Source of the DNA: Bacillus sp. OV166
GTDB lineage: Bacteria; Bacillota; Bacilli; Bacillales; Cytobacillaceae
DNA length: 64,000 nucleotides
Direction: 5' to 3'
Assembly: GCF_900177675.1 (NCBI RefSeq)
Contig: NZ_FXWM01000002.1
Coordinates: 186,001 to 250,000, forward strand
Shown: positions 25,335-33,876 of the stretch, one piece after another
How positions within the stretch are numbered: position 1 is the first letter of the stretch
Layout of the letters: each line of letters opens with the position of its first letter
Notes under the pieces: model-generated
Told to the model about the DNA's origin: nothing
The model's database searches: none
Seen by the model: the letters and a program-made list of their open reading frames with translations, nothing else
Position numbers and translations under genes: made by a program

Positions 25335-26222
25335 GTGAGAATAAAAATTGAAGAATATGAACTTCCCCATATAGATTCAGGTCCTTATGGAATTACTAGG
25401 GGAAAAGATGGTGCCCTATGGTTTACACAACATAAAGCGAATCAAATAGGTCGAATGACTGTTGATGGTAAAGTGACTCATATTGATCTTCCTACTATCA
25501 ATGCAGGTGTGCTATCTATCACTTCTACAGATCAGGGTGATATATGGTTTACTGAAAATAGGACAAATAAAATTGGAAAACTAACATTAACAGGTGAAAT
25601 CACTGAATATACGCTACCGAACAGCGATTCTGGACCTTTTGGAATCACGCAAGGACATAATGGAGACATTTGGTTTACAGAAATGAGCGGAAATAGAATA
25701 GGGAGAATCTTATCATCAGGTGAAATTATTGAGTATAATTTACCAGTTCCTGATTCTTATCCTTCTTTTATTGTGGCTGGATCTGATCATGCTCTATGGT
25801 TTACTCAGAATCAAAGTAATCAAATAGGTCGGATTACGATAGGTGGGGAAGTGACTCCATATAAGTTACCCACAAAACAGGCTGGTCCTGTGGGTATTAC
25901 AAATGGACCGGATGGTGCACTTTGGTTTGTAGAAATTAACGGAAATAAAATTGGAAGAATTACTACTTCTGGAATAATAACTGAGTTTACCATTCCTACT
26001 CCGAATGCTCGTCCACATGCAATTGTAACCGGCCCTGATCGTGCTTTATGGTTCACTGAATGGGGAAGTAATCAAATAGGTCGAATTACAATAAACGGTG
26101 AAATTACGGAATATCCTATTCCTACGAAAAATGCGGAGCCACATGGTATGGTAGTGGGGCCTGACAAGGCCTTGTGGTTCGCAGAGGAATGCAATAAGTT
26201 AGGCCGGTTAAGCTTTGTATAA
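25335..26222 (+). CDS. vgb: virginiamycin B lyase (streptogramin B resistance)
   Basis: 295 aa, seven-bladed beta propeller made of about 42-residue repeats (GPDGALWFTE...N.IGRIT..GEITEY). Vgb opens type B streptogramin rings by an eliminase reaction with Mg2+. The paired catalytic His positions are present in ARPHAIVTGPD and AEPHGMVVGPD, each followed by a WF-x-E block. GTG start behind AAGGAGGAATTAAC. It shares the array with fosB. Confidence 0.85.
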   Translation: MRIKIEEYELPHIDSGPYGITRGKDGALWFTQHKANQIGRMTVDGKVTHIDLPTINAGVLSITSTDQGDIWFTENRTNKIGKLTLTGEITEYTLPNSDSGPFGITQGHNGDIWFTEMSGNRIGRILSSGEIIEYNLPVPDSYPSFIVAGSDHALWFTQNQSNQIGRITIGGEVTPYKLPTKQAGPVGITNGPDGALWFVEINGNKIGRITTSGIITEFTIPTPNARPHAIVTGPDRALWFTEWGSNQIGRITINGEITEYPIPTKNAEPHGMVVGPDKALWFAEECNKLGRLSFV

Positions 26223-26791
26223 AAACCTTGGAACTATTGCCATCTTTTGTAAAACTTGGGTAATAAGTTGGAAGAAGTAGTGACAAATATAAGATAGATT
26301 TTTTACGAAGTGGTTAAGGTTATGGTTATGCCATTAAAGGGCGCTTTTCTTTAATAAGAAGGCGTCTTTTTGTATGGAGCAACACATTTAAGGGATTGGA
26401 GTTTATTAAGGTGTAGAAAAGATTGTGAAGGATTCTACTTAAACTCCCTCAGTTTGATACGATTTTCTCCCGAATACTCGCTAACGGGTGCAAGAGTTGA
26501 ACACGGTGTTGCTGTGCAGCATCTTTTTTTATTGTGCTTATGGGGCAAGTAAGTGCAATAAGAAAATGTTATTGAAGTGTTTTTATGCTTGAATATTCAA
26601 CAACCATAATGCTAACGATAGAATGGGCTAATGAAGAAAGGGAATTTATTAATCACATATAACATCAAATAAAGGTTCAATCTTTATGATTCCATTTTGG
26701 GAACAATAAAATAGTAGATAAAATTTAAAAGAATAATTTAAAAGATACAAATTCTACACTTTATTACAAATGACATTCAAGGAGCATAATA
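26223..26791. other. intergenic region with a split cassette repeat
   Basis: Contains the second repeat motif (GGGCGCTTTTCTTTAATAAG at about 26339) and repeat copy 19. No gene is supported. Confidence 0.5.
26419..26562 (+). repeat. cassette-boundary repeat, copy 19 (interrupted)
   Basis: GATTGTGAAGGATTCTACTT AAACT, about 35 unrelated bases, then CGCTAACGGGTGCAAGAGTT, stem GGTGTTGCTGTGCAGCATC, TGTGCTTATGGGGCAAGTAA, GTGCAATAAG. Confidence 0.65.
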
Positions 26792-27301
26792 ATGAAAAAA
26801 ATATTAATCTGCATGTTTGCAATTGTACTATTAGTAGGTTGCGGTAAGGAGAAAGTTAAAGAGGATACAGTCAAGGAAGAAACTAAACAAGATGAATTCA
26901 ACCCTGAAGCATTCCTAAAAGAAGCTGAAAAGCACGGCTTCGAGTGGTATGTAGCGGAATCTGCAAAGTTAACACCAGAAGAAATATCAGAGCTCGAAAA
27001 ATATCAAGCTGATAAAGAAGCTAAAGAACTCGAAGCGTATCAATCTATACTGGACAATGCAAAAACTAAGGAATCTGTTAATGATGAAGGTCAAAAAGTT
27101 ATTGAATATACGATGGTAAATACATTGGGGCATGATAAAGAGTTCTTTCAATTGCATTGGGTAGAAGGAGAGGATGAGAATGTTTCCGAAACAGCCGATA
27201 ATGTGAAGGATGGTCAAGAGTTCACGTTAATTGTAGACCCGGCTTTTGATAAAAAATTGGATGATATTGATTTGAGCACGTTGAGTTTGACTGGGAGTTA
27301 G
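26792..27301 (+). CDS. putative lipoprotein
   Basis: 169 aa. Signal peptide MKKILICMFAIVLLVGC with the lipobox LVGC (Cys at residue 17), so it should be lipid-anchored outside the membrane. A charged helical segment (EEISELEKYQADKEAKELEA) is followed by a small domain. No family recognised. AAGGAGCAT RBS. Last gene of the main array; the terminator at 27345-27382 follows. Confidence 0.7.
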   Translation: MKKILICMFAIVLLVGCGKEKVKEDTVKEETKQDEFNPEAFLKEAEKHGFEWYVAESAKLTPEEISELEKYQADKEAKELEAYQSILDNAKTKESVNDEGQKVIEYTMVNTLGHDKEFFQLHWVEGEDENVSETADNVKDGQEFTLIVDPAFDKKLDDIDLSTLSLTGS

Positions 27302-27344
27302 AATGATAGCATGTTAGGCTGTTTCTTATTTTTGCCTTCAATTA

Positions 27345-27382
27345 ACGGGGGGCGATGCATTAACCAGGTATCGCCTTTTTGG
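27345..27382 (+). terminator. terminator
   Basis: GGCGAT and ATCGCC arms around a 13-base loop, then TTTTTGG. Confidence 0.65.
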
Positions 27383-27439
27383 TTTGATTAACTAATTGGA
27401 AGGTTCTTTTCGGTCGCTGGCGGGTACAGCACTGGAATG

Positions 27440-27552
27440 AAATCGACACAGGGATCTCTGTTGTTATCGGAATAACAGCCAGAGCAGCATAAGGCTTATC
27501 ACTTATACTAACCGAACTCCCGATAGTCACATGGTAAGGTATGCAGATGATT
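27440..27552 (+). pseudogene. 5' remnant of an older group II intron reverse transcriptase
   Basis: The frame ending at the intron boundary reads HMVRYADD, the RT catalytic motif, and breaks off there. The matching 3' remnant is at 29420-29575. Joining the two gives YADDFALYAV, the usual YADDF. Upstream sequence is too degraded to read well. Confidence 0.6.
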
Positions 27553-28102
27553 GTGTGCCACGAAAACTGGCGAGGTGTGCCTGAAAGGCACAATCAACTA
27601 GTTGTGCTGCACTCAAGATGAGAGTAGGCCTCTCGCAATCGCTATACAGGTAGAGGTTGCAAACCACCTTAAGGTGCTTTAGTCAAAAGCTATGGTATTG
27701 AGCGTTAAGGAAAAGGCAGAGCAAGACTTTGTCAGGTACGTATTAAGGAGACGAAAACCATTGAACCGCTGAGGAAGTATCGAAAGCGTAGTGATGTCAT
27801 CAAAACTGAGGGGGAGTCGTTAACTCAGGATTAGTTCGGAGGGAACCTGTTTACTGTCCGTTCGGTGACCGGTATAAAGGCGGCGTGAACTTAATACAGG
27901 CTTGAGTGTGGAACGTGGGAACCTACGACATGGATGCCAAGGGAGAAATTCAAGTGGATGCACCACAAGAATCAGAGTACCAATGCCATGTATAGGGGCG
28001 GAATAACCCGTAGTAGTAATGAAACCTCCTAACGGAGGAGGAGCAAAGGGGTTATGTTATTCAGTTTTATGACCAAGTCAACCATTTAAATGGGAGGAAC
28101 TT

Positions 28103-29347
28103 ATGAATAAAACAAAGTCGTTTGCGATATCCAAAAAGGTAGTTTATGAAGCCTTTCTAAGAGTAAAAGCAAATAAAGGGTCAGCCGGTATTGATGAAGA
28201 GTCGATTGAAGAATTCGAAATGAATCTAAAAGATAATCTCTACAAACTATGGAACAGAATGTCCTCAGGAAGCTACTTTCCTCCAGCAGTAAAAGCTGTA
28301 GAAATACCGAAGAAAGGTGGCGGTACTAGGACACTAGGGATCCCAACTGTTGAAGATAGAATTGCACAAATGGTCGTGAAGTTGTACTTTGAACCCTCGG
28401 TGGAACCTTTCTTTCACAAGGATTCGTACGGTTATAGACCCAATAAAAGTGCAATTCAAGCATTAGAGATAACCCGTAAAAGGTGCTGGAAATACAACTG
28501 GGTTCTAGAATTCGATATAAAAGGACTATTCGACAACATTGACCAAGGTTTACTAATGAAAGCAGTGGAAAAGCACACAAGTAATAAATGGGTAAAACTC
28601 TATATTAATAGATGGCTAAAGGCACCTTTTCAAACAAAAGAAGGGATAGTAGAACGGACTTCTGGTACACCGCAAGGTGGAGTTATAAGTCCAGTTCTAG
28701 CAAATCTATTTCTTCATTACACATTTGATAAGTGGATGACTATAAACCATACAAATAATCCTTTTGCGAGATATGCAGATGACGCAGTTATCCACTGCGA
28801 ATCAGAAGCTGAGGCAACAGAATTGCTTATATCACTTAACAAAAGGATGAAGGAATGTAAACTGGAACTACATCCAACCAAAACACGAATTGTGTATTGT
28901 AAAGATGCAGATAGGAAAGAAAATCACGAAAATATTTCGTTCGATTTTCTTGGATATACGTTCAGACCAAGACGTTCCAAAAACAGATGGGGAAAGCATT
29001 TTATTAATTTTACACCAGCGATTAGTAATAAGTCTAAGAAATCAATTCGGCAAAAAGTAAGGGACTGGAAGCTACAGTTAAAAGCCGAAAAGGACCTTAC
29101 GGACCTATCAAATATGTTTAACTCACAGATTATAGGGTGGATTAATTACTATGGCAAGTTCTACAAATCTGAAATGTACTCAACATTAAGACACATCAAT
29201 AAAGCCTTAATAATGTGGGCAAGGAAGAAATACAAAAGGTTAGCTCGTCACAAGAAAAGAGCTGAATACTTATTAGGTAGAATTGCAAAACAGATTCCAA
29301 AACTATTTAAACATTGGGAAATAGGTATCAAGCCTACGGCTGAATAA
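28103..29347 (+). CDS. ltrA: group II intron reverse transcriptase/maturase
   Basis: 414 aa. RT blocks in order: KGSAGIDEESIEEF (RT1), KKGGGTRTLGIPTVEDRIAQ (RT2), GYRPNKSAIQAL, LEFDIKGLFDNI (RT3), TSGTPQGGVISPVLANLFL (RT4), FARYADDAVIHC (RT5, YADD), SFDFLGYTFRPR (RT6/7), then the GIIM maturase domain X (FNSQIIGWINYYGKFY). No HNH endonuclease domain. GGGAGG RBS. It splices and mobilises the intron that carries it. Confidence 0.9.
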   Translation: MNKTKSFAISKKVVYEAFLRVKANKGSAGIDEESIEEFEMNLKDNLYKLWNRMSSGSYFPPAVKAVEIPKKGGGTRTLGIPTVEDRIAQMVVKLYFEPSVEPFFHKDSYGYRPNKSAIQALEITRKRCWKYNWVLEFDIKGLFDNIDQGLLMKAVEKHTSNKWVKLYINRWLKAPFQTKEGIVERTSGTPQGGVISPVLANLFLHYTFDKWMTINHTNNPFARYADDAVIHCESEAEATELLISLNKRMKECKLELHPTKTRIVYCKDADRKENHENISFDFLGYTFRPRRSKNRWGKHFINFTPAISNKSKKSIRQKVRDWKLQLKAEKDLTDLSNMFNSQIIGWINYYGKFYKSEMYSTLRHINKALIMWARKKYKRLARHKKRAEYLLGRIAKQIPKLFKHWEIGIKPTAE

Positions 29348-29350
29348 TGG

Positions 29351-29384
29351 GAGCCGGATGAGCTGAGAGGTTCACGTCCGGTTC
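29351..29384 (+). ncRNA. group II intron domain V
   Basis: GAGCCGGATGAGC and the partner GTCCGGTTC form the catalytic hairpin of the intron ribozyme, directly downstream of the RT stop codon. Confidence 0.8.
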
Positions 29385-29419
29385 TGAGAGGGGCTACTGG
29401 GGAGGTTCCAGTGGCCTAC

Positions 29420-29575
29420 TTGCCTTGTATGCTGTTTTCAATATAAGAGCGAAGCTTACTCGGAAGTTTCCTTGTTTACTCTTACCACAGTAATGTGTAA
29501 AACCTTCAAGATTTCTTCCATTCCTTAAAGCTGAGATTAAAGAAGTTTAGCTTAGAAATAGCTGAGGATAAAACC
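29420..29575 (+). pseudogene. 3' remnant of an older group II intron reverse transcriptase
   Basis: Continues after the intron with TTGCCTTG (F-A-L in the joined frame), and further on reads SLEIAEDKTKII, the conserved RT block that follows YADD in group II enzymes. Stops and shifts show it is dead. Confidence 0.6.
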
Positions 29576-30133
29576 AAAATTATTTAAGAAATCAAAGGTT
29601 GTTGGTTTACCCTCTCCCGTTTGATTTGCATTTTTCTCCGCAAACCTCCCGAAGGGACCATGGCTTGGTGCCTCACTTAGCGCTTCGACTGAGATAAAGG
29701 AACTCATAAGATGTTAGCAGAGAAGGCCCATTTTGTTCGGGAAGAGATCAAAATCGTTTGCGTTGAGCTTTTTTCTTTATGTCCATAATAAAGGAGTACA
29801 AAGAACCTTCTTTGAGCTTTATACTAGTTTAAAGAGCAATTGAACAGTTCGAACCACATAACAACAAGAACAGTTAAGCAGTTTTCCTGTACTATGTACT
29901 AAAATCGCTAACAATCCAAATAACTCAGCACAAAACTTACGATACTAAAAAGTTATAAGTATAGTTAAAGATATTAAAATGATTCCGTCATTTTTAGTGA
30001 TTAATAAATCTCATCTTTTAATCTTAGAGAGAGGTTTGTCAAAGGGAATGGTTTGATCACCTCCCTAATTATAGGGAGATGAAGCCGCAATTAATTTCGC
30101 AGATTATTTAAAAAAAATAGAGGTGTCTACTTA
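29576..30133. other. intergenic region before the sigma-54 activator
   Basis: No gene seen. It may hold further decayed intron sequence. The bases before 30134 carry the RBS GAGGTG. Confidence 0.4.
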
Positions 30134-32044
30134 ATGAACAATATTCTCATCATTGCTCCCTATGAAGCCTTAGTAGAGCAGGCCGAAAGAATGAATGAAA
30201 TTTGTGATATACCTTATACCGTTATTCCAGGGAATCTCAAGGAAAATCTTGATGAAATCAGATCTTATATCAATCAAGGTGTAAAGATCCTTATCTCCCG
30301 TGGGGGAACAGCCCAAGCTTTACGAAATTCATTCGATTTACCTGTCATCGAAATACCTGTTACGTCTGTCGACATTTTAATGGCGTTAAGTAAGGCAAGT
30401 GAGCAAGGTTTTAAAAAAATCGCCTTTATCACGACGTTAAATATTTTATTTCAAGCTAAGCATTTTAATAACATTATGGACATAGATTTGCAAATCTTGC
30501 CCTGTCAAGATGCTAACGAAATACCTGCAAAGGTGAAACATCTAATAGAAGACCAGGGAATAGATGCAGTAGTGGGTGATGTAGTAGCCACACAACAAGC
30601 GATAGAGCGTGGAATCTATGGATGTCTTTTAGAATCGGGTCCTATGTCCCTTCAAATAGCCCTTAATGAAGCCGCAACAATTTTAAAATCAATGGAAAAG
30701 GAGAAGGCTCGTTTAAAGCAACTTGAAGCGATTCTTAATTTTACAACTGAGGCAGTTCTTACAATAGATGATAATGAGAAGGTTACCGTATATAATGCAT
30801 CAGCTGAGAGAATATTTGGCGTGCCAATAAACCAGGTTCTCGGGAATAAGTTAACTGAGTGTTTACCCGAAAGTCTATTGAATAAAGTTTTATCCGAACA
30901 TAATGAGGAAAAAAATATCCTTCTTAAGATTAATGGAAAGAAGATTGTTTGTAACCGGGTTCCTATTATCATTCATGGTAGGTTCCATGGAGCAGTGGCT
31001 ATTTTTCAAGAAATTGGTGAAATTCAAAATTTAGAAATGAACATCAGGACTAGGCTTAATGAAAAAGGATTAGTGGCCAAGAAATCTTTCAATGATATTC
31101 AGGGTGGTAGCCCAGAAATGCTCAAATGTATTCAGCAAGCGAGACAGTATGCTAAATCTAACGGTAGAGTTTTAATTTATGGTGAGACGGGGACAGGAAA
31201 GGAACTCTTTGCACAGAGCATTCATAATGAGAGCAAGCGGGCTAAGGGACCTTTTGTTTCCGTTAACTGTGCTGCATTGAGTGAAAATCTACTTGAAAGT
31301 GAGCTTTTTGGATATGTCGAGGGTACTTTTACAGGTGCACTGAAAGGAGGTAAGATGGGGCTTTTTGAATTAGCCCATGGAGGTACATTATTTCTCGATG
31401 AATTAGGGGAAATCTCCCTTAATTTTCAAGCGAAACTCCTAAGGGTATTGCAAGAAAAGGAGGTTCGACGTGTTGGAGGAGATCGGGTAACTCCTATTGA
31501 TGTTCGGATCATCTGCGCTACGAACCGGGATCTGCGTGAAGAAGTTCGATTGGGGCGTTTTCGTGAAGATCTTTATTACCGGCTGAGTGTATTGGAGTTA
31601 CAATTAATGCCACTCAGGCTACGTAAAGACGACCTCGTCCCTATGGCTATAAACTTTTTCAAGAGTGAATGTATAAAAGAGCAAAAGGTTTTGTTTTTAC
31701 CGCTGGATCAACTTTTTGATTGTCTAAAAAGTTACGATTGGTTTGGTAATGCACGGGAATTGCAAAACTTCATCGAAAGGTTAGTCATTAGTACAGAGGA
31801 GGGTGAAGAGTTAACAGAGTACAAGATTCGGGAGCTGTTGGCTGAGAAGAAAGGGAAACTTTACGACAGAGTGGGACAAAATCAAGACGAGTTACAGGTC
31901 ACCATTTCAAATCGATTTGAGGATATGGAAAATCAGCTCTGGAAGCAGCTTCTTGAGCGTTATCATGGAAACAAGGATAGACTTTGCAAGGATTTTGGAA
32001 TAAGTAAAACTACCCTTTGGCGTAAGTTGAACTTTCATAAATGA
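30134..32044 (+). CDS. sigma-54-dependent activator, PrpR type
   Basis: 636 aa. Domains: PrpR_N-like sensor (about 1-190; SRGGTAQALR, LPVIEIPVT), PAS (about 195-300), AAA+ sigma-54 interaction domain (about 325-555; Walker A GETGTGKE at ~350, Walker B GGTLFLDELGE), Fis-type HTH at the C-terminus (GISKTTLWRKL). The sigma-54 contact loop reads GTFTGA, not GAFTGA. It should sense a metabolite and activate the two -24/-12 promoters found downstream, whose upstream palindromes are the likely binding sites. A degenerate copy of its 3' end is at 33465-33585. Confidence 0.9.
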   Translation: MNNILIIAPYEALVEQAERMNEICDIPYTVIPGNLKENLDEIRSYINQGVKILISRGGTAQALRNSFDLPVIEIPVTSVDILMALSKASEQGFKKIAFITTLNILFQAKHFNNIMDIDLQILPCQDANEIPAKVKHLIEDQGIDAVVGDVVATQQAIERGIYGCLLESGPMSLQIALNEAATILKSMEKEKARLKQLEAILNFTTEAVLTIDDNEKVTVYNASAERIFGVPINQVLGNKLTECLPESLLNKVLSEHNEEKNILLKINGKKIVCNRVPIIIHGRFHGAVAIFQEIGEIQNLEMNIRTRLNEKGLVAKKSFNDIQGGSPEMLKCIQQARQYAKSNGRVLIYGETGTGKELFAQSIHNESKRAKGPFVSVNCAALSENLLESELFGYVEGTFTGALKGGKMGLFELAHGGTLFLDELGEISLNFQAKLLRVLQEKEVRRVGGDRVTPIDVRIICATNRDLREEVRLGRFREDLYYRLSVLELQLMPLRLRKDDLVPMAINFFKSECIKEQKVLFLPLDQLFDCLKSYDWFGNARELQNFIERLVISTEEGEELTEYKIRELLAEKKGKLYDRVGQNQDELQVTISNRFEDMENQLWKQLLERYHGNKDRLCKDFGISKTTLWRKLNFHK

Positions 32045-32057
32045 GTTGCATCATTTT

Positions 32058-32082
32058 ATATTTGAAAAACAAATTCAAATAT
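32058..32082. promoter_or_regulatory. palindromic upstream activator site 1
   Basis: ATATTTGAA and TTCAAATAT around 7 bases, 134 bp upstream of the first sigma-54 promoter. Same core as site 2. Confidence 0.6.
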
Positions 32083-32215
32083 GAAAGATAAATTTAAATA
32101 AGCTTTTATAAACAGCTTCTTGTTCTTTACTGAATAGGAGCTATTTTTTGTGCCTGACAACCTTAGATTCGGCTGTTTGGTTATTTTTTTAAAAGTTTTA
32201 TAGGAACTTGATTTT

Positions 32216-32231
32216 TGGCATGAAATTTGCA
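32216..32231 (+). promoter_or_regulatory. sigma-54 (-24/-12) promoter 1
   Basis: TGGCATGAAATTTGCA: GG and GC dinucleotides exactly 10 bases apart, close to the consensus TGGCAC-N5-TTGCA. It lies about 50 bp upstream of the DapA-family gene. Confidence 0.85.
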
Positions 32232-32281
32232 TTTTAAATTTAGTATCCAGTTTGAAAGGCAAATTAAAGAGGAGGACTAAA

Positions 32282-33175
32282 ATGTTTAAAGGAATTTTTT
32301 CACCCGTTATTACTATCTTGGACCAAGAAGGAAAGATTAATTTTGAGGGTATGCATGAACATATTGACTATTTGATTACTAATGGTATCGAGGGTCTGCT
32401 ATTTCTTGGCAGCATGGGAGAGTTCTTCGCATTTAAACAGGAAGAGAAAAAGGAGTTTATTAAATTTGCAATCGAAAAGGTGAATCACCGGGTACCGGTT
32501 TTAATAGGGACAGGAGGAACCTCCGTCGAAGAAGTGGTCAATTTAACTCAGTTTGCGGAGGATGAAGGCGCAGATGCTGCGGTCGTTATCTCACCATACT
32601 ATTTCAAGCTCGATGATGAAAACCTATATAACTATTATGCAGCTGTTGCTCAGTCCACTAAGCTTCCGATTATGATTTACAATTTCCCTGACAGGACCAA
32701 TGTCAATATAAGTCCTGAGTTAGTTCTAATGCTTGCTCAAGATTTTCCAAATATTGTCGCAATAAAGGATACGGTCGATAACATTTCACACACTCGTCAG
32801 TTGATTCATGTTGTAAAATCTGCGGTTAAAGACTTCAGCGTTTTCTCTGGCTTTGACGAATATTTTATTCCGAATCTAATGGCCGGTGGAGACGGGGTCC
32901 TGTGCGGACTTACGAACATAGTACCGGAGCTTTTCAGTGAGCTTTTTAAAGCCTACCAGGGTGGGGATTTCTTTAAGGTCGTTTCGAGTCAGAAAAAAAT
33001 TAGTAAGCTTTTGAGTGTTTATGATGTTTCACAACCTTTTGTTGCAGCAATAAAGACAGCGGTTATGCTTAGAGGAAGAACAATGATACCAATGGTCAAA
33101 GCACCAGGGACTATGTTGGATGAGCAAGGAAAGGAAAAAGTAAGAAGTATTTTGGTTACAGCTAACATTGATTGA
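32282..33175 (+). CDS. DapA-family aldolase/dehydratase
   Basis: 297 aa TIM barrel. Schiff-base Lys162 in VAIKDTVDN, Tyr133 in MIYNFPDRTN, and GSMGEFFA at the substrate carboxylate site. In this operon likely roles are a 2-keto-3-deoxy-sugar-acid aldolase (to pyruvate and an aldehyde) or a 5-dehydro-4-deoxyglucarate-type dehydratase; true lysine DapA is unlikely. GAGGAGG RBS before the ATG at 32282. First gene behind the sigma-54 promoter. Confidence 0.8.
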   Translation: MFKGIFSPVITILDQEGKINFEGMHEHIDYLITNGIEGLLFLGSMGEFFAFKQEEKKEFIKFAIEKVNHRVPVLIGTGGTSVEEVVNLTQFAEDEGADAAVVISPYYFKLDDENLYNYYAAVAQSTKLPIMIYNFPDRTNVNISPELVLMLAQDFPNIVAIKDTVDNISHTRQLIHVVKSAVKDFSVFSGFDEYFIPNLMAGGDGVLCGLTNIVPELFSELFKAYQGGDFFKVVSSQKKISKLLSVYDVSQPFVAAIKTAVMLRGRTMIPMVKAPGTMLDEQGKEKVRSILVTANID

Positions 33176-33330
33176 AAAATAGGGGGAGAAAATATATAAA
33201 AGTTAAGGAACACCGGATGTTCCAAAGATTACTTTAAACCGGTAAAGTAGTTATAGTAGAGATTGAGAGACTAGTAAGATTAAAGAAAAGATTTATAGAA
33301 GAATAGAATAAAAAGGAACAATTTTATTTT

Positions 33331-33367
33331 ACAAGGGAGGTCAAGTAGACCCCCTTGTTTTTTTATA
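33331..33367 (+). terminator. terminator after DapA-family gene
   Basis: ACAAGGGAGGTC pairs with GACCCCCTTGT (one mismatch) around AAGTA, then a run of T. Confidence 0.75.
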
Positions 33368-33464
33368 CTTTTGTTTTTTGAATTTTCCGATATTTTTTTG
33401 TAAGGGGGGGTATTTCTAAAGAGTTTTAGATGTGCTTAAACTTCACAGTTCTCCTTTTAGATCG

Positions 33465-33585
33465 AATTTAGGACATGGAAAAACAGCTCTGGAAGCAACT
33501 ACTTGAACGTAATTAATGGATACACTTTACAAGGATTTAGTATAACAAAACTACCTTTTATGTCAAAAATTTACATTTTTAAATG
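33465..33585 (+). pseudogene. degenerate copy of the activator's 3' end
   Basis: Nucleotide match to 31915-32043: AAACAGCTCTGGAAGCAACT, then ACTTGAACGT and CAAGGATTT, but with stops and shifts. It lies just before palindrome 2 and the second sigma-54 promoter, showing that the block HTH tail + palindrome + promoter was duplicated. Confidence 0.7.
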
Positions 33586-33588
33586 AGT

Positions 33589-33640
33589 CTTCAAATCTTT
33601 CATATTTGAAATATGAATTTCAAATATGAAAGATTTGAAG
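33589..33640. promoter_or_regulatory. palindromic upstream activator site 2
   Basis: Perfect 24-bp inverted repeat (starts CTTCAAATCTTTCATATTTG) with a 4-base centre, 133 bp upstream of the second sigma-54 promoter. It contains the ATATTTGAA/TTCAAATAT core of site 1. Confidence 0.75.
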
Positions 33641-33772
33641 TAAATAAGTAATTAAATTAAATAGTTTCTTGTTCTTTAATGAATAGGAGTTATTATTGTT
33701 GGAGCCTGACAAACCTTGATTTGATAGATTGTTTGGTGTTTTTTTTTTGAAAAATAATATCATCTTTCTTTT

Positions 33773-33788
33773 TGGCACGAAATTTGCA
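33773..33788 (+). promoter_or_regulatory. sigma-54 (-24/-12) promoter 2
   Basis: TGGCACGAAATTTGCA, matching the consensus at all key bases. It drives the FAH-family gene and those downstream. Confidence 0.85.
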
Positions 33789-33876
33789 TTTAAAATTTAT
33801 GAGAACTCAAGAAAAATTTAATTGGGAGGGAAACAACAATATAAACGCTCTAATTAATATTTAAAAGGAGGACTAT

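Larger units (their letters stand above)
27553..29419 (+). mobile_element. intact group II intron
   Basis: Starts GTGTGCC (group II 5' consensus GUGYG) at 27553; contains the RT/maturase gene; the 34-nt domain V at 29351-29384 begins GAGCCGGATGAG and ends GTCCGGTTC, a clean hairpin; domain VI follows (GGGCTACTGG...CCAGTGGCC). The 3' end is near 29419 (CCTAC). About 1.87 kb. It interrupts the YADD codons of an older RT gene. Confidence 0.85.

Noticed and set aside
8330..26562. CRISPR array
   Set aside because: The repeats are palindromic and long, spacing is irregular and each interval holds a gene; no cas genes are seen.
27360..27593. 77-codon minus-strand frame over the RT remnant and intron start
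   Set aside because: It crosses the intron boundary and opposes a recognisable RT motif on the plus strand.
32282..33175. Lysine-pathway dapA
   Set aside because: Sits in a sigma-54-controlled sugar-acid operon; catalytic residues are shared by the whole superfamily and do not favour lysine synthesis.
33589..33640. Perfect 24-bp inverted repeat as a terminator
   Set aside because: No T-run follows and a matching core lies at the same distance from the other sigma-54 promoter, so an activator site is a better reading.
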